From assembly GCA_964434575.1 (NCBI GenBank), contig CAYSWB010000003.1, positions 1 through 64,000 of the forward strand: 64,000 nt of DNA. The letters run 5' to 3'. The stretch's first letter is position 1. The number at the start of each line of letters is the position of its first letter. The translations under genes and the position numbers were made by a program. This stretch comes from DAORHV01 sp964434575 (GTDB taxonomy: Bacteria; Patescibacteriota; Gracilibacteria; Peribacterales; Peribacteraceae). The notes below the pieces were generated by a model. The model was not told the origin of the DNA. It saw only the letters and a list, made by a program, of their open reading frames with translations, and ran no database searches. Shown here piece after piece: positions 1 to 8,356 of this stretch.

Positions 1-59
1 TCACACCTTGCGGTACACGATTTTGAGTCGTGCGCGTCTACCAATTCCGCCACTCCGGC
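1..59 (-). tRNA. tRNA-Leu (CAA), truncated by window start
   Basis: Read on the minus strand, the 5' half of a tRNA runs from base 59: acceptor strand GCCGGAG, a class II-style D arm and an anticodon stem CACGA/TCGTG around the loop CTCAAAA, giving anticodon CAA. The variable arm, T arm and 3' end lie outside the window. Leu(CAA) follows from the anticodon and the D-arm pattern. Confidence 0.85.
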
Positions 60-109
60 ACTGGCCAAAGCCTACAGCGGGATAGCGCGTCTATCAAAGG
101 AAAGTGCGC

Positions 110-115
110 TATACT
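110..115 (+). promoter_or_regulatory. -10 box of murL (leaderless)
   Basis: TATACT ends 9 bases before the murL ATG at 125. Transcription should start at or next to the start codon. No Shine-Dalgarno sequence is visible. Confidence 0.6.
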
Positions 116-124
116 GCCGCGGCC

Positions 125-1468
125 ATGAAGAAGTACTCCACGTTCATCTTCGAGCGCTACCAATTCAATCCGAAGACCCATCGGATCATTTTGGAGTACT
201 CGCTGGACCACGACGAGACGTTCACGGAGACCATCCAGCTGCCCACCGAGGGCCTAGACCCCGACGCGCTGGACACCCACGAACTGGACGCCGCCATGTT
301 CGCCATGCACCTCATCGGCGGCATCAGTTACTACAAGACCTGCATCCCGCGCGAGATCGTCATCAAGTCCGGCGCGCTCAACCGCGCGCAGGCCAAATTT
401 TGGACAAGCGTGTACGAGAACGGCCTGGGTGAATTCTTCTACAAGAACCAGATCGATTTCCGGAACCTCATCCGCTTCCCGGCCGAGGGTGACAGCAAAC
501 CCATCAACTGGAAGCGCCGCAACGTGGTGAACCGCACCGAGAAGCGCCTGCTGGTGCCCATCGGCGGCGGCAAGGATTCCATCGTGACCATGGAGCTTTT
601 GAAAAAATCCGGCTGTCGCCAGACGCTGCTGCGCATGGAGCCGCACCCCATCATCGACGAAGTCGCGCACATCTCCGGCCTGCCGATGATGACGGTGAAG
701 CGCACGCTCTCCCCCACCCTGTTCGAACTCAACAAGCAAGGCGCGCTGAACGGCCATGTGCCGATCACGGCGTATTTGTCGGTCTTGTCGTCGGTCATCG
801 CGCTGCTGTACGGCTACGACGCGGTGGTGATGAGCAACGAAGGCAGCGCCGACTACGGCAACGTGATGTTCCACAGCCGCGAGATCAACCACCAGTGGAG
901 CAAGAGCCTCGGCGCCGAAAAGCTGATCGCCGATTACCTCCGCGACTGGGTGTCGCGCGATGCCGGGTACTTCAGCCTGCTGCGGCCGCTGACCGAGCTG
1001 CACGTCACCAAGCTGTTCACGCAGCACCCCGAATACTTCGAATCCTTCACCAGCTGCAACAAAAACTGGAAAATCGCCGGCGACGGTCCGGAAGGCCGCT
1101 GGTGCGGGGAATGTCCCAAGTGCGCGTTCGTCTTCGTCCTGATGGCGGCGTTCCTGGATCACGAGACGCTCCAAAACATGTTCGGCAGCATCCTGTTCGA
1201 CGATGAAAGCCTGCGTCCGCTCTACCGTCAGTTACTGGGCATCGAAGGCACCAAGCCGTTCGAATGCGTGGGCACGCCCGAAGAAACCAAGGCCGCGTTC
1301 CTGCTGGCGCACGAGCGCGGGGACCTGGAAGACACCGCGATCATGCGGATGTTCGTGAAAGACGTCCTGCCCGGCATCAAGCAACCCAAGAAGCTGATCC
1401 AAAGCCAGTTCGAGACCGGAGCCAAGCACCTCATCCCCGAGCCCTACCTGCCGCTGCTTCCCTCCTGA
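125..1468 (+). CDS. murL: UDP-MurNAc-L-Ala-L-Glu epimerase (MurL-like)
   Basis: A 447-residue protein resembling MurL, the ATP-dependent epimerase that converts the terminal L-glutamate of UDP-MurNAc-L-Ala-L-Glu to D-glutamate in Xanthomonas-type peptidoglycan synthesis. A PP-loop-like motif, PIGGGKDS, lies near residue 150. A Cys-containing segment (WCGECPKCAF) follows around residue 330. The strongest support is context: its TGA overlaps the ATG of a MurD-type ligase by one base, exactly the partner expected for this two-enzyme route. The ATG at 125 was chosen over in-frame codons upstream because TATACT at 110-115 places the transcript start next to it. Family assignment is from recall of the family, so the exact activity is inferred. 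Confidence 0.75.
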   Translation: MKKYSTFIFERYQFNPKTHRIILEYSLDHDETFTETIQLPTEGLDPDALDTHELDAAMFAMHLIGGISYYKTCIPREIVIKSGALNRAQAKFWTSVYENGLGEFFYKNQIDFRNLIRFPAEGDSKPINWKRRNVVNRTEKRLLVPIGGGKDSIVTMELLKKSGCRQTLLRMEPHPIIDEVAHISGLPMMTVKRTLSPTLFELNKQGALNGHVPITAYLSVLSSVIALLYGYDAVVMSNEGSADYGNVMFHSREINHQWSKSLGAEKLIADYLRDWVSRDAGYFSLLRPLTELHVTKLFTQHPEYFESFTSCNKNWKIAGDGPEGRWCGECPKCAFVFVLMAAFLDHETLQNMFGSILFDDESLRPLYRQLLGIEGTKPFECVGTPEETKAAFLLAHERGDLEDTAIMRMFVKDVLPGIKQPKKLIQSQFETGAKHLIPEPYLPLLPS

Positions 1469-2760
1469 TGCGCATCCAAGAACTCGACGGCAAGAAGATC
1501 TGCATCCTGGGCTTCGGCCGCGAGGGACAAGCCACGCTGCGCGCGTTGCGGCACTTCGCCCCGGCCGCCAAGGTCACCATCGCCGACCAAAAGCTGGAAC
1601 ATCCGCCGCTGGGATTCGAGACGCAGACCGGCGACGCGTACCTGCGCGATCTGGGACGCTTCGAAGTGATCGTGAAATCTCCCGGCATCCCGCCCAAACC
1701 CGAGCTGGCCTCCGTCCGCAACAACATCACCTCGGCCACGCAGATCTTCCTGGACACCGCCAAGCATGCCGGCGCCACGATCGTCGGCATCACCGGTTCC
1801 AAGGGCAAGAGCACGACCACGTCGCTCATCTACGAGCTGCTGAAGACGGGAGGGAAAGACGTGCACCTGGTCGGCAACATCGGCATCCCTGCCATCGACT
1901 TCCTGGACCACGCCAAACCCGGCGCGCTGTTCGTGCTGGAGATGAGCAGCTACCAGCTGGCCGACATCACCACCAGTCCGCAGATCGCGGTGGTGACCGC
2001 GTTCTTCCCCGAACACCTGGACTATCACGGCTCGCTGCACGCGTACCTGGAAGCCAAGAAGAACATCGCGCGCTACCAGCGCCCGGGCGACACCGTGTTC
2101 TACGGCGACGGCTTCGCTGAGACCAAGGACATCGCCGCGGCAAGTCCCGGCAGGCACATCGCGTACTCCAAGGCCGACGCGCCGGTGAAGCTGGATGAAA
2201 TCCATCTGCGCGGCGAACACAACCTGGTGAACATCGGCGGCGCATGGAAGGTCGCATCGTCGCTGGGCGTGCCCGCCAGCGTCGGCATTCCGGTCATCAA
2301 GGCGTTCAAGGGCCTGCCGCACCGGCTGGAAGTCGTCGGCGAAGCGCACGGCCTGACATGGGTGAATGACAGCATTTCCACCACGCCGGAATCCGCGATC
2401 GCCGGCATCCGCGCGTTCGGCACGGCCGTGTCCACCATCATCGTGGGCGGGCAGGACCGCGGCTACGACTTCGGCAAGCTGGTGGACGAACTGGCTGCTA
2501 ACGACGGCATGCGCAACGTCGTCCTGCTGCCCGACAGCGGCCGCAAGATTCGCCAGCTCGTCGAGGAGAAGAACGTCAAAAAGCTGTCTCTCTACGACGC
2601 CAATGACATGACCCAAGCCGTGGAAGCCGCCAAAACGTACGCGCCCAAAGGCACCACCGTGCTGCTGTCCCCCGCTTCGCCGAGCTACGGATTCTTCAAG
2701 AACTTCGAGGACCGCGGCGAGCAGTTCCGTGCCGCGGTACTGGCAATCGCCAAAGTGTAA
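1468..2760 (+). CDS. murD: UDP-MurNAc-L-Ala--L-Glu ligase (MurD2-like)
   Basis: A 430-residue Mur ligase. It has an N-terminal Rossmann domain (ILGFGREG near residue 15), the ATP P-loop GITGSKGKSTTT near residue 110, EMSSYQL, FFPEHLDYH, HRLEVVG, and the C-terminal LSPASPSYGFFKNFEDRGEQF region typical of MurD. The usual MurD motif NDSKATN is replaced by NDSISTTPES. That variant, with the adjoining murL, suggests the MurD2 type that adds L-Glu rather than D-Glu to UDP-MurNAc-L-Ala. The start overlaps the murL stop (TGATG), so the two are translationally coupled. Ligase identity is firm; L-Glu specificity is inferred from context. Confidence 0.85.
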   Translation: MRIQELDGKKICILGFGREGQATLRALRHFAPAAKVTIADQKLEHPPLGFETQTGDAYLRDLGRFEVIVKSPGIPPKPELASVRNNITSATQIFLDTAKHAGATIVGITGSKGKSTTTSLIYELLKTGGKDVHLVGNIGIPAIDFLDHAKPGALFVLEMSSYQLADITTSPQIAVVTAFFPEHLDYHGSLHAYLEAKKNIARYQRPGDTVFYGDGFAETKDIAAASPGRHIAYSKADAPVKLDEIHLRGEHNLVNIGGAWKVASSLGVPASVGIPVIKAFKGLPHRLEVVGEAHGLTWVNDSISTTPESAIAGIRAFGTAVSTIIVGGQDRGYDFGKLVDELAANDGMRNVVLLPDSGRKIRQLVEEKNVKKLSLYDANDMTQAVEAAKTYAPKGTTVLLSPASPSYGFFKNFEDRGEQFRAAVLAIAKV

Positions 2761-2763
2761 GCG

Positions 2764-3000
2764 TCAGTCATTCTCCTGGTTCCAGTCGGCCATGGGATTG
2801 ATTTCGCGGTACAGCACGGCAAGGACCACCGTATCGGGCAGGTGTGGATTGTGGGCCAGCAGGTTCCGCACGCGGGTGGTCGCCTGCAGATGCACGTGCA
2901 TCGCGATGTGTCCGAATCCGTATTGCTCGACGATATCCGCGACGCGGACTGCCAGCGGAGCTTCCGAATCTGCTGTGGAGGAGGGTGCGAGGGGCGACAT
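2764..3000 (-). CDS. Small hypothetical protein (78 aa)
   Basis: No family recognised. It is soluble, with an acidic C-terminus (NQEND), no signal peptide and no membrane segment. It is convergent with murD, 3 bases apart. A longer frame extends upstream, but the ATG at 3000 is preferred. On the minus strand TACTGT (complement of 3007-3012) lies 6 bases before it, as at other genes here, and the upstream extension is AT-rich and unlike coding sequence. Confidence 0.5.
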   Translation of the reverse strand: MSPLAPSSTADSEAPLAVRVADIVEQYGFGHIAMHVHLQATTRVRNLLAHNPHLPDTVVLAVLYREINPMADWNQEND

Positions 3001-3006
3001 GGAAAG

Positions 3007-3012
3007 ACAGTA
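3007..3012 (-). promoter_or_regulatory. -10-like box for the 78-aa gene
   Basis: The minus strand reads TACTGT, 6 bases before the ATG at 3000, inside an AT-rich stretch. It is a weak match to TATAAT, supported mainly by its position. Confidence 0.35.
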
Positions 3013-3080
3013 GTTATTTTTTACAACTATGCAAGTTTTTGCCGCGCATGGAACAACGTCACGTCGTACTCGTGGCATGT

Positions 3081-3668
3081 TTAAGCCGCCGAAACATCGC
3101 CCGAACCCACCTTCACTTTGGCCGGACGGATGACCTTTCCGCCGAACTCGTACCCGTCCTCGAACGCTTCCAATACCTTGCCGGCTTCGCCCGGCGCGGT
3201 CATCAGTACTTCATGGCGTTCGGGATTCACGCTCTCGCCCGTGGCCTCGAACCTCTTCAGGCCCATGTCGGCGGTCACGCGCGTGAGCTCCTGCTGCACC
3301 GCGGTCATGCCCTTCACCCACTCGTGGTTCTTCAGCTCCTCGGGCAGATGCCTGAACGCGCGGGCGAAGTTGTCGATGGTCGGAAGCAGCTTGCGAAGGC
3401 ACGCCTCGGCGGCGAATTTCTTCAGTTCGTTGCCCTCGCGCTCCATGCGCAGCTTGGCGTTCTGCAGTTCCGCCTGGGCCCGGCCCGCGATGTCGGTGAG
3501 CTTGGCCACCTGTTGCTTCAGCTCGGCGACTTGGGCGCTCTCGGCGCCGGCGGCCGCGGCCTGGGCGTCGGCTTTGGCCTGGGCCTTCTTCACTTTCTCG
3601 GCGAGATCATCCCCTGCCGAACCTCCCTTTGCGGCCTTGCCGTGGGTTTTTTGATCGTTCTTCGTCAT
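3081..3668 (-). CDS. grpE: GrpE, nucleotide exchange factor of DnaK
   Basis: A 195-residue protein with the GrpE layout. A charged, Ala/Lys/Gln-rich N-terminal coiled coil (about residues 20-100) leads into DNFARAF, followed by the C-terminal beta domain with GESVNPERHEVLM and GGKVIRPAKVKV. GrpE releases ADP and substrate from DnaK in the cytosol. dnaK and dnaJ are not adjacent. The minus-strand box TATACT (complement of 3675-3680) ends 6 bases before the ATG, indicating a leaderless transcript. Length matches the family. Confidence 0.93.
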   Translation of the reverse strand: MTKNDQKTHGKAAKGGSAGDDLAEKVKKAQAKADAQAAAAGAESAQVAELKQQVAKLTDIAGRAQAELQNAKLRMEREGNELKKFAAEACLRKLLPTIDNFARAFRHLPEELKNHEWVKGMTAVQQELTRVTADMGLKRFEATGESVNPERHEVLMTAPGEAGKVLEAFEDGYEFGGKVIRPAKVKVGSGDVSAA

Positions 3669-3674
3669 GCCGGA

Positions 3675-3680
3675 AGTATA
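3675..3680 (-). promoter_or_regulatory. -10 box of grpE (leaderless)
   Basis: The minus strand reads TATACT with 6 bases to the ATG at 3668. There is no ribosome-binding site. Confidence 0.6.
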
Positions 3681-3734
3681 GCAGAGACCGCAAGTCCCTC
3701 AATCTGGAGCTGACACGGCGGCACCGCCTTATGC

Positions 3735-3740
3735 TACGAT
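3735..3740 (+). promoter_or_regulatory. -10 box of the CaCA exchanger gene (leaderless)
   Basis: TACGAT ends 7 bases before the ATG at 3748. Confidence 0.5.
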
Positions 3741-3747
3741 CCGCGCC

Positions 3748-4734
3748 ATGCTGCAATCCATCCTCTTCATCGTCGCCGGCTTGTTCATCGTCGTGAAGGG
3801 CGCGGACTGGCTGGTGGAAGGCGCGTCGTCGCTCGCCCGGCGCATCGGCGTCTCGGAATTGGCCATCGGACTCACCGTCGTGGCGTTCGGCACCTCCATG
3901 CCGGAATTGTCGGTGAACCTCCTGAGCGCGGTGAACGGCAACACCGACATCGCCATCGGCAACATCGTCGGCAGCAACATCGCCAACATCCTGCTGATCC
4001 TGGGTCTCGCGGCGATCATCTCGCCCATGACCGTCCAAACCTCGACCGTCTGGAAGGAAATCCCCTTCTCGCTGCTGGCCGCGGTGCTGGTGTTCATCAT
4101 GGCCAACGACCGCATCATCGACGGCCTGGGCTTCGCCGAGCTGACGCGCAGCGACGGCTTGTCGCTGATCGCGTTTTTCCTGATCTTCCTGTGGTACACC
4201 TTCGGCATGAGCCGGGTGGAGGACGGAACGCCGGACACGTCGAAAAAACTCGGCCTGCCGATGGCCTGCCTCATGATCCTGGGCGGTCTCGGACTCCTCA
4301 TCGTCGGCGGAAAGCTGACGGTGGACGGCGCGACGACCATCGCGACGGTGCTGGGGGTCTCGCAATCGCTCATCGGCCTGACCATCGTCGCGGTCGGAAC
4401 GTCGATTCCGGAACTCGCCACGTCCGTGGTGGCGGCCATGAAGAAGAAGGCCGACATCGCCGTGGGCAACGTGGTCGGCAGCAACATTTTCAATATTTTC
4501 TGGATCCTGGGCATCAGCGCGGTCATCCGTCCGCTGCCCTTCAAGCCCGAAATGAACGTGGATCTGTTCGTCATGATCCTGGCGACGGTCATGCTGTTCC
4601 TGTCCAGCCACACCGGCTACCGCCGCGTGTTGTTCTGGAAACAGCGCGAGGGTCACGTCATCAACCGCGTGGATGGGTGGCTCATGCTCGGGAGCTACGC
4701 CGTGTACGTCGCGTACCTGGTCTGGCGCGGTTAG
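3748..4734 (+). CDS. Calcium/sodium antiporter, CaCA (YrbG-like) family
   Basis: A 328-residue polytopic membrane protein with the two internally repeated alpha motifs of Ca2+/cation exchangers: GTSMPEL followed by GNIVGSN near residue 55, and GTSIPEL followed by GNVVGSN near residue 215. About ten hydrophobic segments are arranged as an inverted repeat. It should exchange Ca2+ for Na+ or H+ across the cytoplasmic membrane. It is divergent from grpE, and both genes have their own leaderless-type promoter in the 79-base spacer. Confidence 0.9.
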   Translation: MLQSILFIVAGLFIVVKGADWLVEGASSLARRIGVSELAIGLTVVAFGTSMPELSVNLLSAVNGNTDIAIGNIVGSNIANILLILGLAAIISPMTVQTSTVWKEIPFSLLAAVLVFIMANDRIIDGLGFAELTRSDGLSLIAFFLIFLWYTFGMSRVEDGTPDTSKKLGLPMACLMILGGLGLLIVGGKLTVDGATTIATVLGVSQSLIGLTIVAVGTSIPELATSVVAAMKKKADIAVGNVVGSNIFNIFWILGISAVIRPLPFKPEMNVDLFVMILATVMLFLSSHTGYRRVLFWKQREGHVINRVDGWLMLGSYAVYVAYLVWRG

Positions 4735-4749
4735 CCGGTACGAATGGCG

Positions 4750-5484
4750 TCAGTTCGGCCAGATCTTGCGAACCCGCTCGACGAGCGACGCGTACCACGT
4801 CCTGGTTTGCACGGCCGTTGGCGCGGGCAACCTGTTCTTGGGCTTGCGGTCGGCGAACGCTTTTTCCGGGTCGTAGCCCTCCAGCGCCTGCAGGAGCCTG
4901 TCGCGAATGTGCTCCATCGGTCCGGCATACGCTTCTTCCCGGCTCATGATGTATTCGCGGAAACCGTCACGGGTAGCCTTGTCGCCGAGCAAGGGCAGGA
5001 TGTCGCGCCGGAACTGGCGGACGAGAGTGGCGGCGGTGGAGCCGACCGCCTGGTCCCGGTTGTCGAAATGGAGATACCCGCCGGCCGCGACGTCATCGAG
5101 TTTGTTCAGACGCTCGTTCACGTCCGCATATTCGCGAAACAGTGCGTTCGCCTCGTCCGAAGTCATCGTCTTCAATGTGCACGCGAGCACGATGAGATGC
5201 TTGAACCGGTCGGCCATCAGCACCTTGCCCTCCACGTCCTGGTCCAACTGGTGCGCGCAGAGCATGTTGATGCCGCGCACGCCGCACGTCGCATTCGTCA
5301 CTCCGGAAACGGCGGGATCTTCGTGCTCCTTCGCGCAGCAATACGCCATCAAAGAACGCAGCCACTCCTTCGCGTCGGCCACCACCTTCGCCGCTTCTTG
5401 CGGCGTGGCAGGAAGCGTTTCATCGGGCTTGTACGGAGCCTTCGACGGACGCGGCGCGATGGGAAGCGGGATGCGCTGCCTCAT
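4750..5484 (-). CDS. Hypothetical protein (244 aa)
   Basis: No family recognised. It is mostly helical and charged, with no signal peptide or membrane segment. It has several Cys (CC near residue 49, C67, C76, C101) and a Pro-rich N-terminus. It lies downstream of ppcA on the same strand but has its own strong TATAAT box in the 70-base spacer, so it is probably transcribed separately. It converges on the CaCA gene. Confidence 0.6.
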   Translation of the reverse strand: MRQRIPLPIAPRPSKAPYKPDETLPATPQEAAKVVADAKEWLRSLMAYCCAKEHEDPAVSGVTNATCGVRGINMLCAHQLDQDVEGKVLMADRFKHLIVLACTLKTMTSDEANALFREYADVNERLNKLDDVAAGGYLHFDNRDQAVGSTAATLVRQFRRDILPLLGDKATRDGFREYIMSREEAYAGPMEHIRDRLLQALEGYDPEKAFADRKPKNRLPAPTAVQTRTWYASLVERVRKIWPN

Positions 5485-5490
5485 TTAGAT

Positions 5491-5496
5491 ATTATA
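5491..5496 (-). promoter_or_regulatory. -10 box, perfect TATAAT, 244-aa gene
   Basis: The minus strand reads TATAAT with 6 bases to the ATG at 5484, in an AT-rich island between two GC-rich genes. Confidence 0.7.
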
Positions 5497-5554
5497 CAAC
5501 AAAATTTATAATAAATCCACTATCTGGACCGCTACTTTTGAGTCTGGCGGCGGC

Positions 5555-7099
5555 TTAGCCCAGGCTCCTGCGGATGATGCCGGCCTCCACGATCTCGGCC
5601 CGAATGGCATCCGGACGCAGGTGTTTGGGATCCTGCAAGCGACGGAAAATGGTGGAGGTGTAATTGCGGTGAATGAAGTGGTGCGGCTTCTGCGGACCCA
5701 GTTCCAAGCCGAGCATGTCTTCGATGGCCTTCACGTCCTCTTTCACGGCCTTGAACGTTGCCGAAGTCTTGGCCAGCGCGTCCAAGTTCTCGCGGTTCAA
5801 GTACTTGCCGGCATGCTGGAGATCGTCCTTCAGCGCCGGGTAGTACCGCTCGATGAGGCCGTAGTTCCCCTGCTGTTGCGCGAGCTTCAGCCCCCTGCCG
5901 GTGGTGATGAGTTCCGGCGGAACACCCACGGAGTACAGCGCCGCGGTGAAGCCGATGGCGCGCGGCAGGCGCACCTTGCCGATGCCGCGGCTGTAACCGA
6001 ACAAGCCGATATGCTGCAGACGCTCGCGGCGCGGCGGTACGAACGCCGCCACCTGGTTGATGAGCGGCGCGATGCTCTCGATGCCCGGACGCCACATCTT
6101 CGTGAACATGGCCGCCAGTTCCCCGATGGCCTCCAGGTCTTTGGCCGGGATGCGCACGACGTTTTTTTTGGGCGCCTGTTCGTGGATGGCCTTCAGCGCG
6201 GCCTTCACGTCCTTCGGGGCATAGTCGTAGCGGAAGCCAGACTGGATGGAGTACGTGGCAACGCCCGCGTACTGCTCCAAAAACGGCTTGGTGTAGAGCG
6301 GATTCACGCTGCCGCGGAACGGCAGAGAACCGGTGCCGATGACGGGGTGCACGTCGATGCCGAGCGAATCGCCGGTGGCGTGCGCGATGCTGAGCGCCGC
6401 CTTCACCGCGAGCACGGCGGGCACCAGGCCCGCGTTCATGGCCGGGTCCGATCGCGCGAGGAAAATGCGCTGTCCGCGGCCGGACAGATCCTTCTTTTCC
6501 TTGATCAGCGATTCCCAGTACGGCCGGATGATGTCCTCGATGCCCAGCAGCGACGGCACGTCCTCCACCAGCGGCGTGACCTCGAACTGCCGCAGGATCT
6601 GGTCTTCGTGCTTCTTTCCTTTGTGGAACACCGCGCGGTGGAAACCGGCGACTTCCTTGAACGCCTTGCGGACCGCCATCGGCTGGGACGCGGACGTGGT
6701 GAGCGGAAGGAACATCTCGGTGACGGCCGGGCGCTTCATGCCGATCTCGCGCGAGAGGTCGGCCAGCGACAACACGTTCATGAACGCACGCGCGGAGCGG
6801 TGCATGTTGTCTCCGTCGAACGCGGGAATGCGGTACGTGAGGTGGATCTGTTCGCCGAGCGGCTTGCGCTTCAGTAATTCCTGCGCGCGGGAAAAGAGTT
6901 TCTCTCCCACCGCCTCGTCGACGTATTTGCCCTCCCAGTCCCACATGTATTCGTCGATGCCGCCCTGCTCGAACAGCAAGGTCATCTCTTCGATTTCGTC
7001 CTGCGTGGGAATGAAAGCGTCGTCCCTCCAGGCCGGCACTCCCGCGTTATCGGGGTGCTGGGTCGCCATGGTGACCGGAGGCCAGACTCGCTTCGCCAT
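5555..7099 (-). CDS. ppcA: Phosphoenolpyruvate carboxylase, archaeal type (PpcA)
   Basis: A 514-residue protein of the short archaeal-type PEP carboxylase family; bacterial-type PEPC is about 900 residues. The diagnostic N-terminus MATQHPDNAG is present, followed by conserved-looking segments such as IDVHPVIGTGSLPFRG, QSGFRYDY and HFIHRNYTST near the C-terminus. It carboxylates PEP to oxaloacetate, an anaplerotic reaction. The ATG at 7099 is favoured over an upstream ATG at 7141 because TACAGT (complement of 7107-7112) sits 7 bases before it and the extra residues precede the family's normal start. The family is archaeal with sporadic bacterial members, so transfer is likely. Confidence 0.88.
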   Translation of the reverse strand: MAKRVWPPVTMATQHPDNAGVPAWRDDAFIPTQDEIEEMTLLFEQGGIDEYMWDWEGKYVDEAVGEKLFSRAQELLKRKPLGEQIHLTYRIPAFDGDNMHRSARAFMNVLSLADLSREIGMKRPAVTEMFLPLTTSASQPMAVRKAFKEVAGFHRAVFHKGKKHEDQILRQFEVTPLVEDVPSLLGIEDIIRPYWESLIKEKKDLSGRGQRIFLARSDPAMNAGLVPAVLAVKAALSIAHATGDSLGIDVHPVIGTGSLPFRGSVNPLYTKPFLEQYAGVATYSIQSGFRYDYAPKDVKAALKAIHEQAPKKNVVRIPAKDLEAIGELAAMFTKMWRPGIESIAPLINQVAAFVPPRRERLQHIGLFGYSRGIGKVRLPRAIGFTAALYSVGVPPELITTGRGLKLAQQQGNYGLIERYYPALKDDLQHAGKYLNRENLDALAKTSATFKAVKEDVKAIEDMLGLELGPQKPHHFIHRNYTSTIFRRLQDPKHLRPDAIRAEIVEAGIIRRSLG

Positions 7100-7106
7100 C
7101 AGCCGC

Positions 7107-7112
7107 ACTGTA
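7107..7112 (-). promoter_or_regulatory. -10 box of ppcA
   Basis: The minus strand reads TACAGT, 7 bases before the chosen ATG at 7099. Confidence 0.4.
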
Positions 7113-7172
7113 AAGCATAAGAAACGATTAAGGAAACGCATGCATGGCGTGACTCGTACGCGCCCGGGGCGC

Positions 7173-7178
7173 TATACT
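7173..7178 (+). promoter_or_regulatory. -10 box of the SafE/cupredoxin gene (leaderless)
   Basis: TATACT ends 7 bases before the ATG at 7186. Confidence 0.6.
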
Positions 7179-7185
7179 GGTACCA

Positions 7186-8355
7186 ATGAAGAAGCGTACG
7201 AATAAGGCATGTGCTTCGTGTGCCGCCCCGCGTGCCGGCGGAAGGGACATGGCTGAAAGCCTGGCCATGCTGGTCGTGGCTGCCGGGCTGCTGGCGCTTT
7301 ACACGCGGGTGGGATCACCGTCGTTCGCCATGGAAACGGGCAACGTCGTGAGTTTGGGCGCCATTTTCTTCGTGGGCGTCACCGCTTCCGTTTCCAGCTG
7401 CCTCGCGCTGGTGGGCGGACTGCTCCTCTCCGTGTCAGCGGCATGGTGCGAAGACCATGGCGAGGTATCGCGCGGACGGAAGTTCGTCCCGCTGGCGCTG
7501 TTCAATCTCGGACGACTGGCCGGTTACTTCGTACTCGGCGGACTGGCGGCGATGCTTGGCAAAAGCATGGGGTTGTCGCTGCAGGCCACCGGTGTCGTGA
7601 CCGTGGCGCTCGCGCTGGTCATGCTCATGCTCGGCCTGAAAATCCTGCATCTGGTACCCAAGAGCTTCTGCACGGTTCCGTTGCCGCGTTCCATGATGGA
7701 GCGCATCCGGGGCCTGTCGGGCTCCAATCATCCGGTCGCCGCCCCGCTGCTGGGCGCGCTGACGTTCTTCGTGCCGTGCGGGTTCACCCAGTCCGTGCAG
7801 CTGCTGGCGCTCGGTTCCGGAAGCTTCATGGCCGGCGGCCTGATCATGCTGGCATTCGCGCTCGGCACGCTGCCGGCGCTGCTGGGCATCAGCGCCCTCA
7901 GTGCATTCGCCGACGGAAAAGCTGGCCGGCTGTTCTTCAAGTTCTCCGGTGCGGTCGTGGTGCTGCTGGCGTTCGTGAATATGCAAAACGGCCTGACGCT
8001 GGCGGGCGTGCATCCGGGCATGCTGCGTTTCGGACCCGAACGCGCGTCCGCGGCGCCGGACCCCAACGTGACCATCGACGAGAACGGCCAGCAAATCATC
8101 AGCCTGTCGGTGTCCGACCACGGCTACTCCCCCGCCTCCTTCACCATCTCGCCGGGCAAGCCGACGTGGATTTACGCGGTGGCTCCGGAAGGCGTTTCGG
8201 GTTGCGCCCGCCACCTCACCACTCCCGCGTTCAACATGAGCGTCGCGATCGAGAAAGGCGAAAATTGGCTGGGGCCGCTGTCGCCGGATTCGGACTTCGT
8301 CATCGCGTGCTCCATGGGCATGTTCCGCGCCGACGTGCACGTGACGAAGGGCTAG
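7186..8355 (+). CDS. SafE/CcdA-like membrane protein with C-terminal cupredoxin-like domain
   Basis: A 389-residue fusion. The N-terminus carries CASCAAP, a Cys pair suited to metal or thiol chemistry. Residues about 25-275 form six or more membrane segments of the sulfite-exporter/UreH/CcdA-like kind (NLGRLAGYFVLGG, FFVPCGFTQSVQL). Residues about 290-389 form an extracytoplasmic beta domain with GCARHLTTPAF and IACSMGMF, which supply Cys, His and Met in cupredoxin-like spacing. A role in copper handling or redox at the membrane is inferred. It is convergent with the next gene, with one base between stops. Confidence 0.75.
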   Translation: MKKRTNKACASCAAPRAGGRDMAESLAMLVVAAGLLALYTRVGSPSFAMETGNVVSLGAIFFVGVTASVSSCLALVGGLLLSVSAAWCEDHGEVSRGRKFVPLALFNLGRLAGYFVLGGLAAMLGKSMGLSLQATGVVTVALALVMLMLGLKILHLVPKSFCTVPLPRSMMERIRGLSGSNHPVAAPLLGALTFFVPCGFTQSVQLLALGSGSFMAGGLIMLAFALGTLPALLGISALSAFADGKAGRLFFKFSGAVVVLLAFVNMQNGLTLAGVHPGMLRFGPERASAAPDPNVTIDENGQQIISLSVSDHGYSPASFTISPGKPTWIYAVAPEGVSGCARHLTTPAFNMSVAIEKGENWLGPLSPDSDFVIACSMGMFRADVHVTKG

Positions 8356-8356
8356 G

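Noticed and set aside
1444..2616. Long antisense open frames across murD, and similar ones over ppcA, the kinase and others
   Set aside because: Shadows of GC-rich codon usage; the sense strand encodes recognised proteins in each case.
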